Shown in pieces: positions 30,048 through 41,659 of a DNA stretch of 64,000 nucleotides. This stretch comes from Lineus longissimus (Eukaryota; Nemertea; Pilidiophora; Heteronemertea; Lineidae). How positions within the stretch are numbered: the first letter of the stretch is position 1; every line of letters begins with the position of its first letter. The translations under genes and the position numbers were made by a program. The DNA lies in assembly GCF_910592395.1 (NCBI RefSeq), contig NC_088317.1, positions 8,244,001 through 8,308,000 on the forward strand. The letters run 5' to 3'. Below the pieces are notes generated by a model. That model worked only from the letters and a program-made list of their open reading frames with translations. It ran no database searches and was not told where the DNA came from.

Positions 30048-31307
30048 CTGTTCAGCAGTTTCTGCTTCTCGCATGGCAGTGAATGGTGTTATGATTATAT
30101 GCCCAAAAACTCCATCTTCGATTATAATTTTTAAAAGTACAAACAAGAACAAATACAACGTAATATCGTTTTTTTTCTTCAGTTTTATTGCTTAATGTTT
30201 CTAAGGTGTAAACTTGTTTTAACCAATATACAGTACCTACTTGTATAATTTGCCGCAACCGAGGCCTGGTAAATAGTCCATATCATGGTTCATACAGTCG
30301 GAGTGTGTCTGTCTAGAAGAACAACCGATTATTATAACACCAATCCCGGGGTGATCATGTAAAATGTGAAGTGCGTGATGATATCCAGAACCGGGCCTGA
30401 AAGCCGTAATAAATCCTGACGATGGCCTATTATGAATGTCTGTGGTTTTTACTAGACTATGGAATTATTGGTTATTCTTTCGATGACATTTCACGATGCA
30501 ACTGTCGTTTCTAATACACATGAGGTAATCATGACTTGCGTAGTCACGTTCACAATTCTATGAAATTGAGATGTGACAGTGTCAAAAAGTTATAAAAGCA
30601 AATGCCTAACGAGAAGTATTCTCACCCAAGCAGAATTTTAGCTATGAAAAATAAATGTTGTCAGTTGAATTGAATCAACAAAGTTGGTTTTTCTAAATGT
30701 CCTTGGTCATGTCCTACGACAGTTTCTAAATGGGAACGATAGCCGTTTCATGTAATTGTTCTAAACGAAGCGCAAAAGATGATCGCGTACCATTATGTTA
30801 TAAATTTGCTCTGGAGTATACTATTGTAATGGGGAAAACCAAAGCGCCTAGGTCTTCCCCATTAACAATTGCCTATGATTGTTAACTGTGTTTCGGCCAA
30901 CGTTCAACAGAAATGTCACACCGCCCAAGCATAGTCGCAGCCACATTCCTCAGCTGAATACTTACCTACGCAACAAATAATGCCATCTGTGAGTGGTCCT
31001 TTGACATCCTAGTATGAATGGCTTTATGGCGGTGCTCTTCCTATTTACCCCCACTTGAAATACTCGGACTTGAACAATTTACGGCTGCTCAGACCGTGTT
31101 CAATTATACAAGTACTTACTGTATATTTCCAAGTTCCAACACTAACTGCAAGGACCACATTCAAAAACAAGTATGTTAAATCGAGACTCTAATTACGCCT
31201 AATTACAAAGATTACAGGAGATAAGCATGCTGATATTAATTAAGATATTGGCGGACGCATCGGTCATCGAGATCACTGTACACACTTAGACCACTATTCT
31301 CTACACA
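30048..31307. other. No gene seen; one short inverted repeat
   Basis: AT-rich. A 14-bp imperfect inverted repeat ('attgtaatggggaa' at 30823 and 'ttccccattaacaat' at 30855) is the only structure noted. Confidence 0.4.
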
Positions 31308-31430
31308 ATGGCTGATATTTATAAAATACTAGTAAATGCTTTTACTTTAAACTTCATGAACATTTACACTTGCCATCTCTGTAGAAAACTGTAGTAAAAG
31401 CATTTACTAGTCTTTATAAATATAAGCCAT
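31308..31430. repeat. Hairpin-type short inverted-repeat element
   Basis: The left arm starts 'atggctgatatttataaa' (31308) and continues 'actagtaaatgcttttac'; the right arm (31392-31430) is its reverse complement with a few mismatches, ending 'tataagccat'. Arms of about 38 bp, spacer about 45 bp. It fits a small MITE. Confidence 0.75.
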
Positions 31431-31830
31431 CGTCCCACGGCTTGCTGGTTTGTGAAATCAAGCGCATCGAATCATTGTAGGTCTATCATGTTTCAGGACG
31501 TATTCAGAAGGGCCCTTCGGTCGTTTGAATTTCTTACTATTGCCGCATGGGGTGCTCTGGTTTTGTGCATGCAGTTCAGCTTTTACAAACTGCCTTCTCG
31601 CAAGGGGCATGGCTTAGATATAGGAGTTTGGAAGAAAATAGTGTCTCTTAAGCCAAAAGCTGGCTGGCCCTTTCATTAGGGGTGACACTATAATAAAAAA
31701 AAACTTTACTTTACCTTAACTTACAGTGCTATCAGAAAGTAAATGTCCACCGGCTTTTTAAAATATCACATATATAAATTGAGATAATTTAATGCAGTTT
31801 TCGGCACAGTATGGTATATATTGTGGACGA
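31431..31830. other. No gene recognised
   Basis: A 75-residue plus-strand open stretch at 31452-31679 ends shortly before an A-rich tract, which could be the 3' tail of a retroposed fragment. No domain is recognisable and I do not call it a gene. Confidence 0.3.
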
Positions 31831-31930
31831 TTTTCTATCTTACCGCAGACAGTAATGTTTTCTCACCTGTAATTTTCACTGTACACTACAATCTTATTCA
31901 GCAGACTGAATATCGTCGTGTTGACGTAAC
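31831..31930 (-). repeat. Terminal repeat of Penelope-like element A (left copy)
   Basis: The reverse complement of this stretch matches 41660-41760 at close to 90 percent, including 'cgtcaacacgacgat', 'tcagtctgctgaa' and 'ttacaggtgagaaaacatta'. Penelope-like elements often have terminal repeats in which one copy is inverted. Confidence 0.85.
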
Positions 31931-31949
31931 TTCTTCTTGGGTTCTCGGA

Positions 31950-32990
31950 ACTGAGGACTCGGTCGTATGCGTGCGATAGCTGCAGGCCCCGTCTTAACTG
32001 CCTCCCCCAGTTCCTGAGCCAGTCGTTTGTCTCTGTGCACATGATTTTGCATCCACTAGTGTCAACTTCATGGCATTATTCCGACAGGGCTGACTTAACA
32101 CTTTTCTCAGTGACCGAATTAGCGTGCTCATCCATCCTTGTTTTCAATTGCCAGCCAGATTCCCCGATGTAGGTGTTCTCACATTCATTGCAACCGATCT
32201 GGTACACCGGGCCGCATTTCAGTTCATTAGGCGTCTTGTCCTTACGGGCAACAATGGAGTTACGGATGGTGAATCCTGGGCGCATCCTGGCATAGATACC
32301 AATTGAATTCCATGTTTCCTGTATATCCTAGCCACCTTTTCACTAAGTCCATGGGTAGAGGGGAGTACCACGATGCCTTTGCTGGGATGACGGTCTGAGG
32401 TTTGATTGACCGATGTGCCTGGCTGTTTGTTTATAAGTGGATATGTTGATTATGTGTACCCACATACCGACAACTCTGATCTTATTTTCATCCTCTCCGC
32501 TTCTTCGTCCTCATCCCGGGTTACGATCATATCACAACTGTGCATCAAAGTCCTTACTACCACGAGCTGTTGGTTTAGGATGTGATATAAGGCAAAGTTC
32601 AAATATTGGTCCGTGTGCGTTGGTTTTTGGTACACGCTGAGTTCGAGATGTCAAACGTCACACTTGTCGATCTTGGAATCCAAAAAAACCCAACCAATTG
32701 TCTTCCTTCTCTTCCCTGGTAAACTAGATATCCTCACGCTGTCGGTTGAGGTACTCTGTAAAGGGGTCGACAAACTGTTTCTTCAGAATGCAGTAGGTTT
32801 CATCCACGTACCTGTCCCTCATCCAAGTTTTGGGTGGCGTGGTGGTAGTAGACAACGCTTTCTGTTCGAAGGCCTCCATTATTAAACAAGTTGGCGACCA
32901 TGGGTGATATATTCTCGTCGATAACAACCGCTGTATAATTTGTCTCAGTGTATGCCTTTCAGCAAATCAGGGGCCCTATACTCTACTATG
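31950..32990 (-). pseudogene. Penelope-like element A: RT C-terminal half and GIY-YIG endonuclease
   Basis: On the minus strand a decayed reverse transcriptase starts near 32950 with 'SPMVANLF'-like residues, then 'MEAFEQKALSTTTTPPKTWM', the catalytic box as 'DRYVDETYCILKKQ' (family Y-V-D-D; second Asp replaced by Glu), 'MYQKPTHTDQYLNFALYHI' and 'VVRTLMHSCDMIVTRDED'. Near 32290-32080 the GIY-YIG region reads 'KCGPVYQIGCNECENTYIGE' then 'SGWQLKTRMDEH'. At least three frameshifts. Such elements use a telomerase-like RT with a GIY-YIG nuclease. The fragment lacks fingers and the first palm motifs, which I find 8 kb away at 40954-41560. Confidence 0.75.
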
Positions 32991-33533
32991 GAGACGCTAT
33001 TTAGCCTGTTTAGGTCCATGTTCGCCACAGGCCTGAGTAGACTCATCAGCATATTCATATGGGGCTCAATTTTGAAATGCCGGGAGGGACATGAATGTTG
33101 ATTTCAAGTAATGTCTGATGACTCTTGAAAATGGTATCAAAACTGTGATTAACCCTCTAATCTGTGGTTATTGCGATTGACTTCTTGAAACAAGCAAGCT
33201 GATTTAATTTTCAAAGACAATCTAACAATCTCTGTGTCCGTAAAAGCGTCAGGTGTTGTTTCAATGATTCCACTCGCACTTTTTGTAACCGGTGTAGAGG
33301 TAGAAATGTTACCCTGGAAAAAGTGTTCGCCCTATTGTATTCTGCTGCGCTGTATGGTTCAAAAGAGGCCATGGTCGTCAATAGCTCGGAGTTTAAAGCG
33401 CATATTAGAATAATTTGTTTCCTGGAATTCTATCCTAGGACATTTCAAACTGCTACACCGGCGTTATTCTTTTGCGGTAACAACTCTTTTTTTTAATTAC
33501 GTTTTATTGTGAACAACATTACATCAGTGACCT
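32991..33533. other. No gene seen
   Basis: Sequence between the Penelope-like RT fragment and the pogo transposase remnant. No coding pattern recognised. Confidence 0.35.
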
Positions 33534-34960
33534 CTACTCCATTTCGTGGAACTGCAAGTCTTCTTCGTCACTAGAATGTTCAACATCTAGCTCATCCCTA
33601 TCCCTCTCAATCCCATCACAACCAATTCGTCCTGCAGCCCCGAATGCACGATCGGTGGCATTTGGAGCCACTTCGTTCCATGCATAGCCAACAATTTTCA
33701 CGACATCTCTAAGAGATATTCAAGGACATTGTCCATCGTCGTTAGTATTGTTGTTCTTCCACAGTTTCCACATTCGCCTAACAACTGACTTAAATCCATG
33801 TATGACAGTTAGGTCCAAATGCTGAACCAAAGAGGTGCAACCAGCGGGAATGTAATCCACTATCAATCCTGATTATGTAACAACATTGCTGAAGTCTTCT
33901 GCTAAATGCGGACGAAATCTGTCTAGAATTAGCATATTGCTTGCTGGTTCGGCATTTCCTACGATTGGTAAGAGGACATCGTTCAGCCATAGGTCTAGCG
34001 TTGCCGCATTCGCCCAACCACTTCTTGAAGATGTTACCCTCACATTGTCTGGAATGTCATTGGCCCGCAATACTCGGATTTCACGCAGAAACCCCGGCCC
34101 TCTAAAGATTATCTGCGCCGGGAGTTTAAGTCCATTGGTTCCGATGCCAAGCGTGACAGTGCATCCTAGCCTGTGGTTTCCGCGACTCGTTCGTATATTC
34201 ACGTTTTTGGTGCCCTTCTTTTCAGCCGTGTATCGTGGTGGGAAGTCAAGCTGCATGAACATTTCGTTCATGTTTAACAGGGTAGTTACATCCAAATCTC
34301 GAACAGTTTCCTGAACTGTCCCTGGAATTCTGCAACACGTGCTGCTGCATCCGCCGTTAATGTTGACGAGTTGGTCGTTGATCTTCTAAACGTAATATTT
34401 TTCCGTTTCATGAATCCCGTCACCCATTCATTGCTTGACTTAAAATCATGGTGCTAAGGCATTTTGCATATCAGGCTGTCCCTTTCTGCATCTGGCCGAT
34501 TGCCAAGCCAGTCTCTAAACATTGTTTTCGCATAGTTTCTTAGATCTGATCTAGAGACAGGTAATCCCAATTCTCTGGTGCCCGCAAACCCATGGCACAC
34601 CTGCTGTTCAACCTCTGGCCATCATCCATCGTGATCGTCCCGAGCTCTCCTCGCGATTGGGACCGTTTCGAGTTGTTCAAGCAGGACATCTTGCGTCCGT
34701 ATCCAGTCCGTTAGAGTCGACGTTGGGATATGATACCGTCGCGCATATTACGTAGCATCCAGTATCTTGCCTTGGGTCATAAGGCCCTCCCAATCCAGTA
34801 CATGTCTAACCTTTTCCTGAACGGTGTAGCTTCGATGCTTCCTTGGTAATGGTACATTTCCATCACCTTGCTGCATAGCATAGGCAACATAAGCTGAAAT
34901 TACCACAACGTACACTAATGTTTTCTTCATCATGAGGTCTATGCTCAGAGTGATTCTCAC
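33534..34960 (-). pseudogene. pogo-type transposase B (broken)
   Basis: N-terminus near 34850 reads 'PLPRKHRSYTVQEKVRHVLD', a psq-like helix-turn-helix. The CENP-B-like domain region (34300-34750) is in several frames. The DDE part (33873-34295) shows 'TLLNMNEMFMQLDF', where the first catalytic Asp is Asn, 'SNMLILDRFRPHLAEDF' with the second Asp, and after a stop 'IPAGCTSLVQHLDLTV' with the third. The end at 33534 is an acidic tail. It is a relative of the intact transposase at 22089-23441 but a distinct lineage. No terminal repeats were found. Confidence 0.75.
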
Positions 34961-35971
34961 TAGGTTTAGGCTGACTGAATAGGACTAGACAACATTACAT
35001 CGCAAACATCCAAGTGACACTTTTCATAGATGTGTCTTTACAAAAAGCGTTGTGCTTTAGAAACAACGAAGACAAGTTCAATTAAAATCTGAATTGTGAA
35101 TTCCTCCACGTTTTGAAAAGTGTCTTATCAAACGGAAATGTTTGACAAAATACCATCATTCTGCTGACGGTCATTTTGTTTGAAATTAACATCGTACGCA
35201 TGAAATTAATAAAAAGCACGTTTGATAACTGCACAGTCAAAGCTTTCAATGGAAGGACTGGCCATGAATTGCAGTTGCCCCATTTGGTACCCCATATGAA
35301 TATGCTAATGATTTAACTTAGGCCTTTTTCGATCTGACCGAAACCGGCTTAATAGAGTCTTCACAGTATAATACTAGAATGACGGACCGCCCACATGGAC
35401 TGTCAGTTACTCATGAATAGACCTAGGCCTACCGTGCGTGACCGGAGCGATCTTCTGGACCATGTCGTTTTCACGCACGTTGACTATTGAATGATTGGCA
35501 TAACTTTATTAATGTGTGGTCGGGTACACCGCAATAAACGGTGACATAAACCCATTAAGTACTAAAAACAGGGCGTCATCGCTTTCTGAATTCTGGACTG
35601 AGGCATAAAGAAACAGTTTTTGCTGCATGCGTCAACGCGATAAAAATGTCACTCCAGGAATACATTAGGAGCATTCAAAGGCTTTAAATGGTCGAAATAC
35701 ACCTGATGGGAATTCGTATGGGATGTTCAATACATGCGACAAAACGTTTGTCTGGATGCTGTGCGGCATAAAGAAACAAAGCTTCTGCTGCATGTGTCGA
35801 CGCAATGGCTCAGGTGTATTTTCCAGGGGGGTCTCATTCGTGTGGACACCACCCACAAAAGTAATTAACACTTGGGATTTATTTCATTGTTTTATCTGTT
35901 GTAAAATATTTCTGATTTTACATTGCAATATGAAGGGTTTACACATTTACGCATCCGAATCTGCTGAATTT
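34961..35971. other. No gene seen; diverged 80-bp repeat pair
   Basis: Two related segments near 35600-35640 and 35761-35800 share 'gcataaagaaac' and 'tgctgcatg(c/t)gtc(a/g)acgc', suggesting an old local duplication. No coding sequence. Confidence 0.35.
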
Positions 35972-37106
35972 TTAGTCATCTGCTTCTGTATGAGTGTCCT
36001 CATCATCAAACACGACTTCATCAAGTAAATCATAAAACTCGATTCCGTCGTCGCCATTTTCAGAAAAGTCTTCATTTTCCTGTTGAAGTTCAGCATTGAT
36101 CTCACGACGTATGCCTGCTGCGGTAAATGTGTTGCGAGTAACATGCTCAGGGCCCTGTTCCCAGGCAGAACTAATCAACTGGGTGACTTGAAGAAGTGTA
36201 ATCTTTGGACAATTTCCTTCCGGGGTCGTATTCTGTTGCTTCGATGTTCGCCAGAGAACACGTAATTTAACTTTGTAGCTGTGCATAACGAGGACATCCA
36301 GAGGCTGAACAATCGATGTGCATCCAGGGGGACAAGCTTTATCACGCCTTCATTTGAAATGGACGATAATTGAGTTGCTCTTCCTCCATTGGGTGAATAA
36401 AGGGTAGAATACCTCATACAGATAACCAAGCATGACATCTGCCCTCATCCAGCCCGTCGGTGACTCTGCTACTGTTACATTCGGCGGCAGATTGTCCTGT
36501 ACCTCTCTCATCGCAGCCCGTGTTGGTCGTCTAAAGATTACGTGGACTGGTAACTTATTACCGTTCATCTTGACGCATAACGTGACGGTGCAGCCAAGAC
36601 GAGGGTTGCCCCTCGAGGACTTGATGTCGATTTGCTTCTGGCCTTGGTGGTTATAAGTGTAGCTTCCAGTGTTATCAAACAACATGAAAACTTCATCCAC
36701 ATTGACAACTTGATGGTCTTCGAAATGTTGCCACGAGTTGATTAGCATTGGGTGGTACCTACTGACTGTCCTTTGTCTTCCTGCGGAGCGAGATATGGTT
36801 TCTTTCCTAAAACCCGCTTAGCCAGCCGTCATTTGCCGTGAATAGAGATTTCCTTGGGTATCCCTGCATAATTCGTGCCTGTCCTTGCACACCAAGACTG
36901 ATCCACCACTGTTAATACAGTTCTAGCGCAGCATCTTTAATGTTGTTGTTTTTTGAGACAGCATGTCCCAAAGCCCGGCGTTCATCAAACCAATCACTGA
37001 GATTTGTCTCCATCTCTTCAAACAGCCTTGAAAACGCAACTTGTGGGATTTGTAATTTTTCGTTTGTTTTAATTTTAAATTTCTTTTTCAATTTGTCTGC
37101 TGTCAC
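35972..37106 (-). pseudogene. pogo-type transposase C (broken)
   Basis: Begins near 37050 with the end of a DNA-binding region ('FEEMETNLSDWFDERRALGH', 'KNNNIKDAALELY'), a CENP-B-type second helix-turn-helix. The catalytic region at 36350-36748 has 'QVVNVDEVFMLFD' (first Asp) and 'RGNPRLGCTVTLCV'. The second Asp region is lost: 'SNSIIVHFK' runs straight into 'PPGCTSIVQPLDVLVMHSY', which holds the third Asp, so about 30 residues are deleted. The tail is acidic, ending at 35972. Same superfamily as the other two transposases here but a third lineage. Confidence 0.75.
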
Positions 37107-37266
37107 CTTGTTTACAAACGGTCTAGATGCTTTATTTTAGCAAGTGAAATATTTTGTGTAAGCTTTCCAAATTTAATTACAATGTACCGTTAGCCTCTAA
37201 AATGGGCTGAACTACCTTATGAAAACATATTCCAAACTTGATCCAGTCCTAAGAATAAAACCTGCC

Positions 37267-37282
37267 CTTGATCGCAGTCAAG
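37267..37282 (+). repeat. 16-bp direct repeat flanking Penelope-like element B, left
   Basis: CTTGATCGCAGTCAAG, identical to 39825-39840. Placement on both sides of the element suggests a target-site duplication, though it could also be an element-internal motif. Confidence 0.5.
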
Positions 37283-39824
37283 AGTGTAGGTAGAAGTAAA
37301 CAAATGCAACGATCTCCAGTCTAAGTCTATTAAGACGTTTCGTTTAATTAGTGCTTTTTCAATGAATGACTTTACAAATTTGATCAACCAGGTTATATAC
37401 TGCTGTGAACAGAGATAGCAGTTTACGCTACGTCTTAACAGAAGCCAGCCGCGACAACTCATCGTGTTCGGGATTGTTGTTGTTTATCTGTAATTTCATT
37501 GGCTGAGGTTTGACAGAGGTGTGGCTTTCTAGAAATTTAGTGCGTGATTACGGCCGATAGGTGGCTCTATAGATGTGCGTTCCAGAAAGCAAAATGGCGG
37601 TTCAAGTGAATGATGCGGCGAGTTACAAAAATATAATTTTAAGAATTATTTAAAAATATGAGCAGAAAGTAACTCCACGCCATTTAAAACGGTGGGTAAC
37701 GAAGTCAGGCATCCGAAACATGTTCATTCGATGATTGATACCAGTTGGTCCATGACATTTAGACCAAGGGGACGAGCGGTTCTTAAAGTATATATCCAGT
37801 ATGATTTTTTGGCTAGCAGACGATTTTCTAGTAGGCCTACATAAGTTCTCTCATTTTTCGTTTGAGGTAACTTTTCAAGTCCATAGATACGGAGGTCTTT
37901 AATAGAGTGATTAGTGCTATTCAAGTGTGTGCCAATCGATATGGGTTTCTTATTGTTTATGCAAACAGTAAGAGGGTTTGTCTTTCTATCTCACTGATTG
38001 TGCCAGTGTTGGGTCTATAAAGGTTTTTTTTTCTTTGATATCGGCTCCTGTCACAATGTATCTCATGTTTTTACATCTACGGTAGCTGATAAGTGGTTTG
38101 GCTGAATTAAGGGCAGTCATGTGTTTATCAGAGCTTTTTAGGACATCCCAGTGTTTATTTGCTATTTCTCGTAGATTCTGCAATGATGGTTTGTACGTTG
38201 TAACTAGAGGAATGACAGCTTATCTGCTAGTTGCAGTAGATTGTTTTTGCAGCAGTGTGTCTCTGTCTAGAGATCTGGCTTTAGCTATGGCTTCATTGAA
38301 ATCGTTTAGCTCCTGTCCTCTGACATGCATTATCCGGATGAGACGTTTGCTATGCTGATCATAGTCTTCAGTGCGTGAACAGATTCGGCGAATCCTGATT
38401 GCTTGACTGTATGCAATACCTCTATTGGTGTGATCCGGATGACAGGAGGTTGCGATCAATATATCTATGACAATATGTTGGTTTGGTGAATAGGGAAGTT
38501 TGTTATTATTAAGTTTGTTATTATTATTATGTTGTTATTGTCCCCAATACTAACAGTGACATCTAAGAAATCTACTGGTGTTTCACTAATGTTAGCCACG
38601 TATTTGATGGTGGGATGATGTTCATTTACGTCTCTTATAGTTTGATCTAGTTTGTCTCTGCCGTATGGCCAGATCATGAAGGTGTCGTCAATGAATCTGA
38701 CATGCATAAGGGGTTTATGGGGTCGGCGGTTCCAGAAGTCTGATTCCCATTTAGCCAAAAACAGGTTGGCATACGATGGGGTCATTGATGTGCCCATGGC
38801 TGTAACTGATTTTTGTAGATAGTGTTTGTCATTGAAGCTGAAGTTATTAGTTCTGAGTATGAGTTCAGCAGCATCCGTTAGGGTGTCTGTTGGGATTGTA
38901 CATTGTTGGCTGGTGTTGAAATGTTCTCTCATAGCAACCAGGCATTCATAATGGGAGATATTAGTATACAGGGATGTAACATCTAAGGTGACTAGGAGTA
39001 GTTCGGGTTTGTCTGGGTTTGGTGGTTCGAGATCAATGGTGTTTAGTTTGTTGATAAAGTCCGTAGTGTCCTTTAAGTATGTGGCTGTGTCTTGTACCAA
39101 TGGTCTTAATTGATAGTCGACAAATTTGGAAAGTGCTTCTCTAGGGCTATTGTTGCCTGAGACAATGGGTCTGCCAGGGTTGTCCTTTTTATGGATTTTG
39201 GGCAAGCAGTAGAACTGGGGAGTGTGGGAATCAATAGGGCATAGATAGTTGTAGGTTTGCTCATCTATGTGCCTATGGTCACGCATGTTGTTGACAAGTT
39301 GTTGTGTCTGCAGTTTGTGGCGGGTAGTAAGGTCGGTAGCTTGTTTCCTCATATCATTTTGTGTCAAGTAATTCTTTGATGTAATCAGAGGTGTTGAGCA
39401 CCACTGTAGCACCACCTTTGTCATATCTTTTTATGGTTATGTCGGGGTTATCTCTTAGGGAGCTGAGAGTTTTTCTCTCCCCGGAGCTATGTTGTCAAAC
39501 GTTTTCTTGGGTTGGGCTCTGTTGAGGTTGACAGAGGTGGTGGCAATGTATGATTCAAAGTGGGCATTGCGGTCAGTGGGCGGGGTCCAATTTGATTTTT
39601 TACGTAGTTGGTAGTCACTGGGGTTGGTAGCTTCAGTATGAGTGTATGTTGCGTCATAAATGTTAACGAATTCTCTTAATCTGATCCTTCTGAAGATTTC
39701 GTCTGTGTCTTGGTTGAGCTGATGGTTGTCATATGATTTTGGGGCAGGGCAGAAGTTCAAGCCTTTGCTAAGTAATTTAACTTCATCATGAGTTAGTTTA
39801 TAATCACTGAGTATTACTACCGAT
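37283..39824 (-). mobile_element. Penelope-like element B
   Basis: A minus-strand Penelope-like element bracketed by identical 16-bp direct repeats. The coding part spans 37724-39760; about 440 bp at the 3' side (37283-37723) shows no coding. The family differs from element A. It lies inside the interval bounded by the halves of element A, so it inserted later or nearby. Confidence 0.65.
37724..39760 (-). pseudogene. Penelope-like element B reverse transcriptase with damaged GIY-YIG domain
   Basis: Pieces in order: N-terminal region 39455-39760; reverse transcriptase 38465-39424 with 'FYCLPKIHKKDNPGRPIVSG', 'LLLVTLDVTSLYTNISH', 'TAMGTSMTPSYANLFLAKWE' and catalytic 'MHVRFIDDTFMIWPYG'; thumb region 38220-38459 ('CHPDHTNRGIAYSQAIRIRR'); then 37986-38183 and 37724-37924 with 'HSIKDLRIYGLEKLP' and 'NRLLAKKSYWIYTLRTARPL'. 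The last two parts normally flank the GIY-YIG core. The core itself is missing: near 37925-37985 the sequence jumps from upstream of the nuclease to its distal part, a deletion of perhaps 40-60 codons. The RT segment itself is uninterrupted over 320 residues. Confidence 0.8.
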
Positions 39825-39840
39825 CTTGATCGCAGTCAAG
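39825..39840 (+). repeat. 16-bp direct repeat flanking Penelope-like element B, right
   Basis: CTTGATCGCAGTCAAG, identical to 37267-37282. Confidence 0.5.
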
Positions 39841-40676
39841 GAAACTTGCCGTCATGCTTGCTATTGACAGTATGCCGTATATTACACTTCGTCAATTTCA
39901 GCATCATCTGTGACTCAAAGGGTTAACAAGACCATGCCAAAATGTAGGGGATACGTGCCTATACCACGCTGCAACCACGCTAGTTCTCCTCCTCTTCTTT
40001 TATATATATCTCAGTGGTCAAGTATGTCACCCTCATTGATCAACCAGAGCATAAAGGCAGATTACGGCAGCCAATGCCTTTCAGCAAAGACACGCACACT
40101 TTCATCATGCCCCGGGGCATGAAAATGACGTAAAAGTATAACTTTTTCTCGGAGCGTATAGCGCATCCGTCTCGTTCTTGGACCATCCATCGTGTATAAA
40201 GAAACGTAGGCGATCTTTTTCAAACAGTGTGTCATAAGGTTAATAAAATCTGTTTATTGAATTTTAATAAACCCTTGTCACCATAATTATGCCACAAAGT
40301 AACTTCCCTGACAGCGTTTAGCCATGCCATGTTATGTCATGTCGGAGACGACGCGCTGGTCCTTAGTAGGCCTTATTACCAAATAAAAGGTAGGGGTGGT
40401 ACCACAGTATTAGTATATTTGAAAAGCCCTTCCATAAAATGCACCCGCGGTTGTTAACGACGAGAGGTTACAGTATGTGATGCCATGGTTGCCCTAAACT
40501 TCTGTTTGTAGGTGGTGTCGCGGAACTGGAAATTGGTGGTGTTCTTCTTCTTCTTCTTCTTCTTCTTCAGCGTTCGCTTTGCACTTGGAGGGGTCATTCT
40601 CCTAGGAGTAATCCTCCTCCAAGGCGGGATGAGCGTATCCTGCGTGCCACTACGGTTAGGCGACAATTGGGTTTAT
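39841..40676. other. No gene; CTT microsatellite
   Basis: Contains (ttc)n at 40542-40568, nine units. No coding sequence supported. Confidence 0.5.
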
Positions 40677-40689
40677 TGGCCTAGTGGTC

Positions 40690-40952
40690 CGACTTTGGCG
40701 AGAGAGATAGAGTCCACGCAAGCTACTCATGTTTCTCACTTGGTGGGGTCTTAGCTTGCCCTGGCATAGACACCAGGTGCAAGGAACCTCGGTTTTGAGT
40801 CTCATTCGAAGGACTGTGAAGAGCCAGGAATTTCAGTTCCTTGAAAGCCACGCCGGTTCATCCAGACATACGATCATGTGTTCTTCCCGGGATCGAACCC
40901 AGGCCCTAATGCGTGGTGGCCAGCAGTGTAAACCACTAGGCCATGAGGCTCC
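40690..40952 (-). mobile_element. tRNA-derived SINE
   Basis: The minus strand starts GGAGCCTCATGGCCTAGTGG, with a perfect RNA polymerase III A box (TGGCCTAGTGG, 40933-40943) and B box (GGTTCGATCCC, 40889-40899) 34 bp apart, followed by about 180 bp of body. The tRNA-like acceptor ends do not pair, so it is not a tRNA gene. Its 5' end abuts the Penelope-like RT fragment at 40953, which shows it inserted into that gene. The 3' end is uncertain. Confidence 0.7.
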
Positions 40953-41560
40953 TTTGTTGTTCAAAACGAAGGCAAGTAGCTAGGTGATGTCATCGGTAGA
41001 GAGATTTGTCATGACGCTGAGCAGGGGTCAGCCTCCAACCTGCTTTTGATCAGATTCACTGCTTCATCGACTGGTGCACTCGTAAAGAGTGCTGACACAT
41101 CGTGTGAAACCATCACTTCATCTTCCTCCACCCTGGTGTCCTATACCTTCTCAACAAAATCCTTAGAATTCTTGATGTGGTGTTCTGTAGTGCCTACCGG
41201 GAGGGACAGAATCTAACGCAATAGTTTTTTTCTGAATGCTATGTGATAGCACCGATACTAGAAACTGTGGGCCGGAGAAGAGTGTCTTTCTTGTTTATCT
41301 TAGGTAGGGCGTAGCACTTAGGGGTAACCTCGGTAGTAGGGTACAATTTCCGATAAATCTGTTAGGTAATCTTCCCTTCCTTCTTGAACCTGCCCAATAG
41401 AGTGACTAACTTACGTTTGTACATCTGAGTGGGGTCCTTCTTCAATTCCTCATAGGTACGATCATCATTCATCGCAGGCAAAATGATGATCGTGTCATAC
41501 ATTTTGAGTTCGGATAGAGCCTTCACCCGGTTTGCTGTTAGACACCGGCGGTTTCGATGA
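40953..41560 (-). pseudogene. Penelope-like element A: RT N-terminal half
   Basis: Minus-strand reading gives 'YEELKKDPTQMYKRKLVTLL', 'YALPKINKKDT', 'PVGTTEHHIKNSKDFVEKV' and 'EDEVMVSHDVSALFTSAPVD', the fingers and first palm motifs of a Penelope-like reverse transcriptase, then 'NLSTDDIT' where the SINE interrupts it at 40952. Stops and frameshifts are present. It ends exactly where the fragment at 31950-32990 begins in RT order, so the two are probably halves of one element. Confidence 0.7.
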
Positions 41561-41659
41561 CTTGATCGCCTCTATAACTCTTCAGAACGGAGCTCGGCGG
41601 CGTTCCCTATCCAATCTGTCAGCACTGCATGCATTATGTGTACACTCGATGCAGAAGTC

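Noticed and set aside
31452-31679. 75-residue open frame before an A-rich tract
   Set aside because: No family resemblance and no second line of support.
40512-40754. 80-residue plus-strand frame with a Phe run
   Set aside because: It crosses the (ttc)n microsatellite and has no other protein-like feature.
40874-40952. tRNA gene on the minus strand
   Set aside because: A and B boxes are perfect, but the acceptor stem does not pair and the transcript would continue into a SINE body.
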